Of a stretch of DNA of 64,000 bases, positions 60,200 to 64,000 are shown one piece after another (position 1 is the stretch's first letter; every line of letters starts with the position of its first letter). This DNA is from Antrodiella citrinella. Lineage: Eukaryota; Basidiomycota; Agaricomycetes; Polyporales; Steccherinaceae. The notes beneath the pieces were generated by a model. It did not search any database. It saw nothing but the letters and a program-made list of their open reading frames with translations, and was not told the origin of the DNA. The DNA lies in assembly GCA_004802725.1 (NCBI GenBank), contig SGPM01000081.1, positions 26,313 through 90,312 on the forward strand. Direction: 5' to 3'. The position numbers were made by a program, and so were the translations under genes.

Positions 60200-63100
60200 C
60201 TAGAATTCTCCCACTCCAAGCGCCACCCGGAACTTCTCACAAGCATCGCGCGGCAACGCCTTCGTGAATACGTCGGCCACCATGTCCCGCGTGGAACAGT
60301 ACCGCAATTCCAGCTCCTTCATCCCGACGCGCTCGCGGATGAAATGGTGCCGAATATCGATATGCTTCGTGCGTGCATGTGACCCGGGGTTGTGCGATAG
60401 CGCGATACAACCTTGGTTGTCCGCCCAAAGCACGGTTGCCGAAACCTGAGGATGACCGAGATCCGACAGTAGGTTCTGCAACCAAATGGCCTCTTTCGTC
60501 GCGTTCAACGCCGCCATGTATTCCGACTTGACGGTAGACGTGGCGACCGTCGCCTGCTTCTTCGACGACCATGAAACATGTGCACCACCGACCTCAAACG
60601 TGAATCCACCGATCGAGCGGCGCGAGTCAACATCTTGAGCCCAGTCTGCGTCCGACCATCCGACCAGCTCCAGGCTGTCGTCCGTACCACCGCGCGTGTG
60701 TCCGTAGCGAAGCTTGAAGTGCGCCGTCCCTTTGAGATAGCGGAGGACGCGCTTCGCGGCTTCAAGGTGAGGCTTGCCCGGGTTCTGACCGAACTGGGCA
60801 AGGACACCGACGGCGTACTGGATGTCGGGACGCGTCTGCGTTACCCATAGGAGCGCGCCGACGATCTCCAGATATGCGAGATCCTTCGCGTACTCCCGGT
60901 AAGCATTCTTTTCCTCGTCACTGGATGGACATTGCGAGACTGACAAGCGCTCTTTGATGTTCATAGGGGTGCTGACGGGCACACAGTTCTCGAGACCGAA
61001 GCGCGAGAGTATAGAGAGGATGTAGGAGGATTGGTCGAGGTAAATGAGGTGCGCCGGCCGATCGCGAACGACGTGAATCCCGACTATCAACTGAAGGTCT
61101 CCCGAGTCAGTGATATCGAGGCGCGTACCGAGAAACTTCTTGAACTTGAGGATCTCCGTAAGCATAGGCCCGGCGAGCGCCATGTCGTCAACGTACACGA
61201 TGACGATCAAGACGATTGCGTCTCCCTCCCGTAGGATCCAAAGGCATTCATCCGAGAACGCCTTCTGGAACCCAAACTCCCTCATAATCTCCTCGAGCTT
61301 CTTCTTCCACTGCGCCCCTGCTTGCTTCAACCCATACAGAGCCTTCAAGAGCCTCCAATACCATCCTTCCTTTCCCTTCTCCTCAATACCATCCGGAACC
61401 TCCATGTAGATCTCCTCCTCCAAATCACCTCGCAAGTAAGCTCCGACAACGTCGACCTGGTGAAGTTCCCAGTCCAAGTGTGCCACGAGCGAAAGGAGCG
61501 NNNGGAGAGTAGTCGTGCGGAAGACNGACGCACTTGTGNATAGGGGATTGAAATCACGACCCGGCACCTGCGAGAAGCCCTTGGCGACGATACGAGCCTT
61601 GTNCTTCNTGATGCGACCTTCGCCATCACGTTTCTCTCGGAAGACGAGACGGCTGCCAACCGCTTTGCGTCCTTCCGGGAGACNCTTGACCCATTCAATC
61701 GTCCCGGACTCCTTCAACTGCGTGTACTCGGAGACAACTGCATTCTCNCACTGCTTCGAGTCGGGTGAACGGATAGCCTCACGATACGATGCAGGCTCCC
61801 CGCCAACGGCAANGAAAGCAATATGCTCAACTGCCTTGGCGGTGCTCGCTTCATCCACCTCATCCTCCGTAGCCTCGATTCCGTAGCGGTCGGGNGCCCG
61901 ACGGGTACNGTTGGACGGCTCTCGAGGCGGCAAATGTGCCCACTTCGAAGAACGTCNGGGCGCGCTTGGCTCAACAGCAATCGNGGCAGCNGCAGGAATA
62001 GGGACGGGAGCGGGAGCGNGGGTAGCAATCGCAGGGGTAGAGTCGACGGCAGGAGCGAGAGCGACAGGGGTCGCGTTGGCAGGGGAAATTTCNGGAGCGA
62101 GGGCGTCGACTTCGTCCGAGGTAGGCGGGACACCACGACCTTCGATAATCGCAAGATCCGANGGCGACTNGTCCTCGACGAACCGAACNTCACGAGAAGT
62201 GATCAACTTACCCGTCTCCAAATCCTCCAACNGATAACCCTTCGTCTCCTCCGCCCACCATCCCAACATCAGACACTTGATCGCGGTCGTCTCCAGCTTC
62301 CCTCCACGCAACTTCTTGGGGATAGTCGCATAGGCCAGGGATCCAAAGACACGGAGATGAGAGATGTCGGGTTTGCGTCCAGTCCAGAGGTGGTTAGGCA
62401 CCTTGTCCTGCAACGCNGACGTAAAGGTGATGTTGCGAATGTATACGGCGTACATAAACGCTTCACCCCAATACCGCAGATCCAACTTGGTTGAGTGCAA
62501 CATACAACNCACCGATTCAATGTAGATGGCNATAGCGCGCTCGGCTATCCCATTCTGCTCCGNAGTGTAGGGGTTGGTAGTCTGATGGATGATACCGTTC
62601 CGACGGCAGAATGCGTCAATGATCTTGTTGCAGAACTCCAACCCGTTGTCGGACCTGAGAATCAGAAGCTTCTTCCCGGTCTGACNCTCNATCTGCGCCA
62701 CGACNGTTTTCAGCTCCTCTGGCGCCTCGTCCTTGGCCGTCAAAAGGATTCCCACACCCTTCCGACAACTGACCTCGACCATGACCATGGCATACAACTT
62801 CCCTGTCCAGGTAGCAACGCGCATCGGCCCGACNAGATCGACCACNACAAGACCCATACNTTCATACAAGGTAGTGCTGACGGAGGGGAAGGACAGTCGA
62901 TGCGCCTTCCCGAGTGCACAACCCTCGCATACAACGTCGTANGTGAGCGGGGCCGAAATAGTGAGTCCGTNGACCAGCTTCTTCCGCGCCATCTCCCGAA
63001 TAGCTTCCAGGTTGGTGTGACCGAGCCTGCGATGCCAAAGGCGGAGACTCCCACTGGAGCCGACAGCGAGTGCTTCATCGACCNGGGCGAGGTCAATGTG

Positions 63101-63643
63101 ATAGAGNGTTCCNGTCGCTCCATGGAATGTTGCGCGGAAAAGTTCCTCCGCTCCGAGTTTCACGATGGTGCCTTCCGCGTAGCTCACAAAAGAAGCTCCC
63201 TGCTTCTGCAGTGTTCCCAGACTGACTAGGTTCGCNGCGAGGCCAGGTACGTGCTGAGCGTTGCGAAGGACCACCATGCGATAGCCACCAGGCAACAGTG
63301 CCTTGAACTGCACTGTTCCGGTGCCGGCGACAGCCACGGAAGAGCCGTCACCTACTGTGATGGTACCGAGAGCGGAAGGGGTGTACGCGGTGAAGAACGA
63401 CCGGTCGCAAAACATGTGGGATGTCGCACCGCCGTCCAAAAGGAGTCTTGCGCGCCCAGCACCGAGATTTCCCGCCATGTAGAGCTCCCCGAGCTCGCGC
63501 ATACCAAAGTCCACCTGAGTCACCATGGTGAGGTTNGCGGAACCACCTCCACCACCGCCTCCTGCTTTCCTACGCTCGTCTTCCATGCACTTCTGACACT
63601 GGGTAGTCCAGTGCCCCTTGGTGTGGCAGTACCNGCACTCGTC
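60200..63643 (-). CDS. Copia polyprotein, zinc knuckle to RNase H
   Basis: Open over 1,148 codons. Domains in order: a CCHC zinc knuckle (YCHTKGHWTTQC), an aspartic protease (LLLDGGATSHMF), a GAG-pre-integrase zinc module (LWHRRLGHTNLEAI ... CEGCALGKAH), the integrase core (LRSDNGLEF, then TTNPYT ... EQNGIAER), reverse transcriptase (VDVVGAYLRGDLEEEIYMEV, LLKALYGLKQAGAQWKK, active site YVDDM) and RNase H (GWSDADWAQD, STVKSEYMAALNATKEA, ADNQGCIALSHNP). The frame contains about 50 codons with N but no stop. A TAG at 63644-63646 separates it from the upstream gag frame, so it has no start codon of its own and would need read-through or a corrected base to be expressed. Confidence 0.9.
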   Translation of the reverse strand, partial: DECXYCHTKGHWTTQCQKCMEDERRKAGGGGGGGSXNLTMVTQVDFGMRELGELYMAGNLGAGRARLLLDGGATSHMFCDRSFFTAYTPSALGTITVGDGSSVAVAGTGTVQFKALLPGGYRMVVLRNAQHVPGLXANLVSLGTLQKQGASFVSYAEGTIVKLGAEELFRATFHGAXGXLYHIDLAXVDEALAVGSSGSLRLWHRRLGHTNLEAIREMARKKLVXGLTISAPLXYDVVCEGCALGKAHRLSFPSVSTTLYEXMGLXVVDXVGPMRVATWTGKLYAMVMVEVSCRKGVGILLTAKDEAPEELKXVVAQXEXQTGKKLLILRSDNGLEFCNKIIDAFCRRNGIIHQTTNPYTXEQNGIAERAXAIYIESVXCMLHSTKLDLRYWGEAFMYAVYIRNITFTXALQDKVPNHLWTGRKPDISHLRVFGSLAYATIPKKLRGGKLETTAIKCLMLGWWAEETKGYXLEDLETGKLITSRXVRFVEDXSXSDLAIIEGRGVPPTSDEVDALAXEISPANATPVALAPAVDSTPAIATXAPAPVPIPXAAXIAVEPSAPXRSSKWAHLPPREPSNXTRRXPDRYGIEATEDEVDEASTAKAVEHIAFXAVGGEPASYREAIRSPDSKQXENAVVSEYTQLKESGTIEWVKXLPEGRKAVGSRLVFREKRDGEGRIXKXKARIVAKGFSQVPGRDFNPLXTSAXVFRTTTLXXLLSLVAHLDWELHQVDVVGAYLRGDLEEEIYMEVPDGIEEKGKEGWYWRLLKALYGLKQAGAQWKKKLEEIMREFGFQKAFSDECLWILREGDAIVLIVIVYVDDMALAGPMLTEILKFKKFLGTRLDITDSGDLQLIVGIHVVRDRPAHLIYLDQSSYILSILSRFGLENCVPVSTPMNIKERLSVSQCPSSDEEKNAYREYAKDLAYLEIVGALLWVTQTRPDIQYAVGVLAQFGQNPGKPHLEAAKRVLRYLKGTAHFKLRYGHTRGGTDDSLELVGWSDADWAQDVDSRRSIGGFTFEVGGAHVSWSSKKQATVATSTVKSEYMAALNATKEAIWLQNLLSDLGHPQVSATVLWADNQGCIALSHNPGSHARTKHIDIRHHFIRERVGMKELELRYCSTRDMVADVFTKALPRDACEKFRVALGVGEF

Positions 63644-63919
63644 CTACTTGGCCAAGTCCTTATAACCACCACCCTTGCCACCGCTGCGCTTCTTGTTGTT
63701 TGACTGAACGAAGAGCGCGGTGGCAGTGGTGTCCGATCCGTCCCGAATACGGCGGTTGCCCTCCATCTGAAGGCGCGCGGCAACGGTGTCGGACGTTAAG
63801 AGCTTGGNGTCGAGCTGGAAGATCTGTGACTTAATGTTGTCCCAGCCAGGGGTTTTGGGAAGCGAAAGGAGTAGGGCGNGTGCAATGATGAGATCGGAAA
63901 GTTGCTCGCCNGATGCCAC
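63644..63919 (-). pseudogene. C-terminal part of copia gag, ended by a TAG
   Basis: Same reading frame as the polyprotein downstream. It reads LLLSLPKTPGWDNIKSQI, then a helical part and a basic SNNKKRSGGKGGGYKD just before the TAG at 63644-63646. The sequence fits the gag C-terminus of copia elements (UBN2-type). The stop falls immediately before the zinc knuckle. Confidence 0.7.
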
Positions 63920-64000
63920 AATACGATNNNGCAGANCNANGNCTCTGCNNGTANCGTGATNNGNCCATNGGANATGCCNTNNNNGNANTATTCNGNGNNA
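63920..64000. other. Ambiguous end of the sequence
   Basis: More than a quarter of the bases are N. It continues the gag region of the element and cannot be read reliably. Confidence 0.8.

Larger units (their letters stand above)
59644..64000 (-). mobile_element. Ty1/copia LTR retrotransposon, 3' part
   Basis: On the minus strand the order is gag remnant, zinc knuckle, protease, integrase, reverse transcriptase, RNase H and 3' LTR, which is the Ty1/copia order (integrase before reverse transcriptase). The 5' LTR and most of gag lie beyond the window end. The element sits about 440 bp downstream of the quinone oxidoreductase gene, in opposite orientation. All N bases in the window (first at 61501, many after 63900) fall inside it, as expected when several near-identical copies are merged in assembly. 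Confidence 0.93.

Noticed and set aside
61031..62494. Plus-strand open frames inside the copia element
   Set aside because: They are antisense shadows of the polyprotein, with no domain of their own.
1..64000. CRISPR arrays, bacterial operons or phage genes
   Set aside because: No spaced repeats or prokaryotic gene organisation; all evidence points to a fungal nuclear genome.

Overview
The window looks like nuclear DNA of a basidiomycete fungus, most likely an Agaricomycete. Genes are dense and lie on both strands. Almost every one is cut by many 45-65 bp GT-AG introns, and the protein set is fungal: ADE2 as a fused PurK/PurE enzyme, TOM1, RSA3, NHA1-type antiporter, membrane exo-beta-1,3-glucanase and antizyme. 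I rebuilt exons by hand. The total exon length is a multiple of three for every gene called intact (antizyme after one +1 shift), which is the main support for the models.

Layout. 1-3.3 kb: a peroxisomal acyl-CoA oxidase-like gene. 3.7-4.1 kb: a small foldback repeat. 5.1-8.1 kb (minus): a 17-exon EF-hand protein of a fungal family. 8.8-9.5 kb: a weak small minus-strand gene. 11.1-12.3 kb: a P-loop GTPase with a long coiled coil and a C-terminal CaaX box. 13.3-13.7 kb: a deleted copy of the acyl-CoA oxidase. 14.5-19 kb: ribosomal protein uS5 (RPS2), then divergent RSA3 and ADE2. 19.3-22 kb (minus): membrane-anchored glucan 1,3-beta-glucosidase. 23.4-23.6 kb (minus): a fragment of an Na+/H+ antiporter. 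24.3 kb: intron-containing tRNA-Ile(AAU). 24.6-27.1 kb: the intact antiporter. 27.4-28.5 kb (minus): an Smr-domain protein. 29.1-30.1 kb: a decayed double-psi beta-barrel secreted protein gene. 30.4-34.8 kb: a MYND zinc-finger gene followed by a broken tandem copy and a third tail fragment.

35.9-36.9 kb (minus): ornithine decarboxylase antizyme, which needs a +1 frameshift. 38.3-41.1 kb: a Gyp5-like TBC RabGAP. 41.4-43.9 kb: an ABC1/ADCK (UbiB) family atypical kinase. 44.1-44.8 kb (minus): the PC4/Sub1 coactivator, divergent from a giant TOM1/HUWE1 HECT ubiquitin ligase of about 3,713 residues (45.2-57.4 kb). 57.7-59.2 kb: a quinone oxidoreductase. 59.6-64.0 kb (minus): the 3' part of a Ty1/copia retrotransposon with its LTR; all N bases in the window lie in it.

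Most genes are housekeeping and not functionally linked. The recurring feature is local gene birth and decay: three intact genes (acyl-CoA oxidase, antiporter, MYND protein) each have a degraded DNA-level copy within about 12 kb, and a fourth gene is decayed without a visible parent. The most distinctive regulation visible is the antizyme recoding site, where two shift-prone codon-UGA pairs lie in the same frame and both open the same second reading frame.
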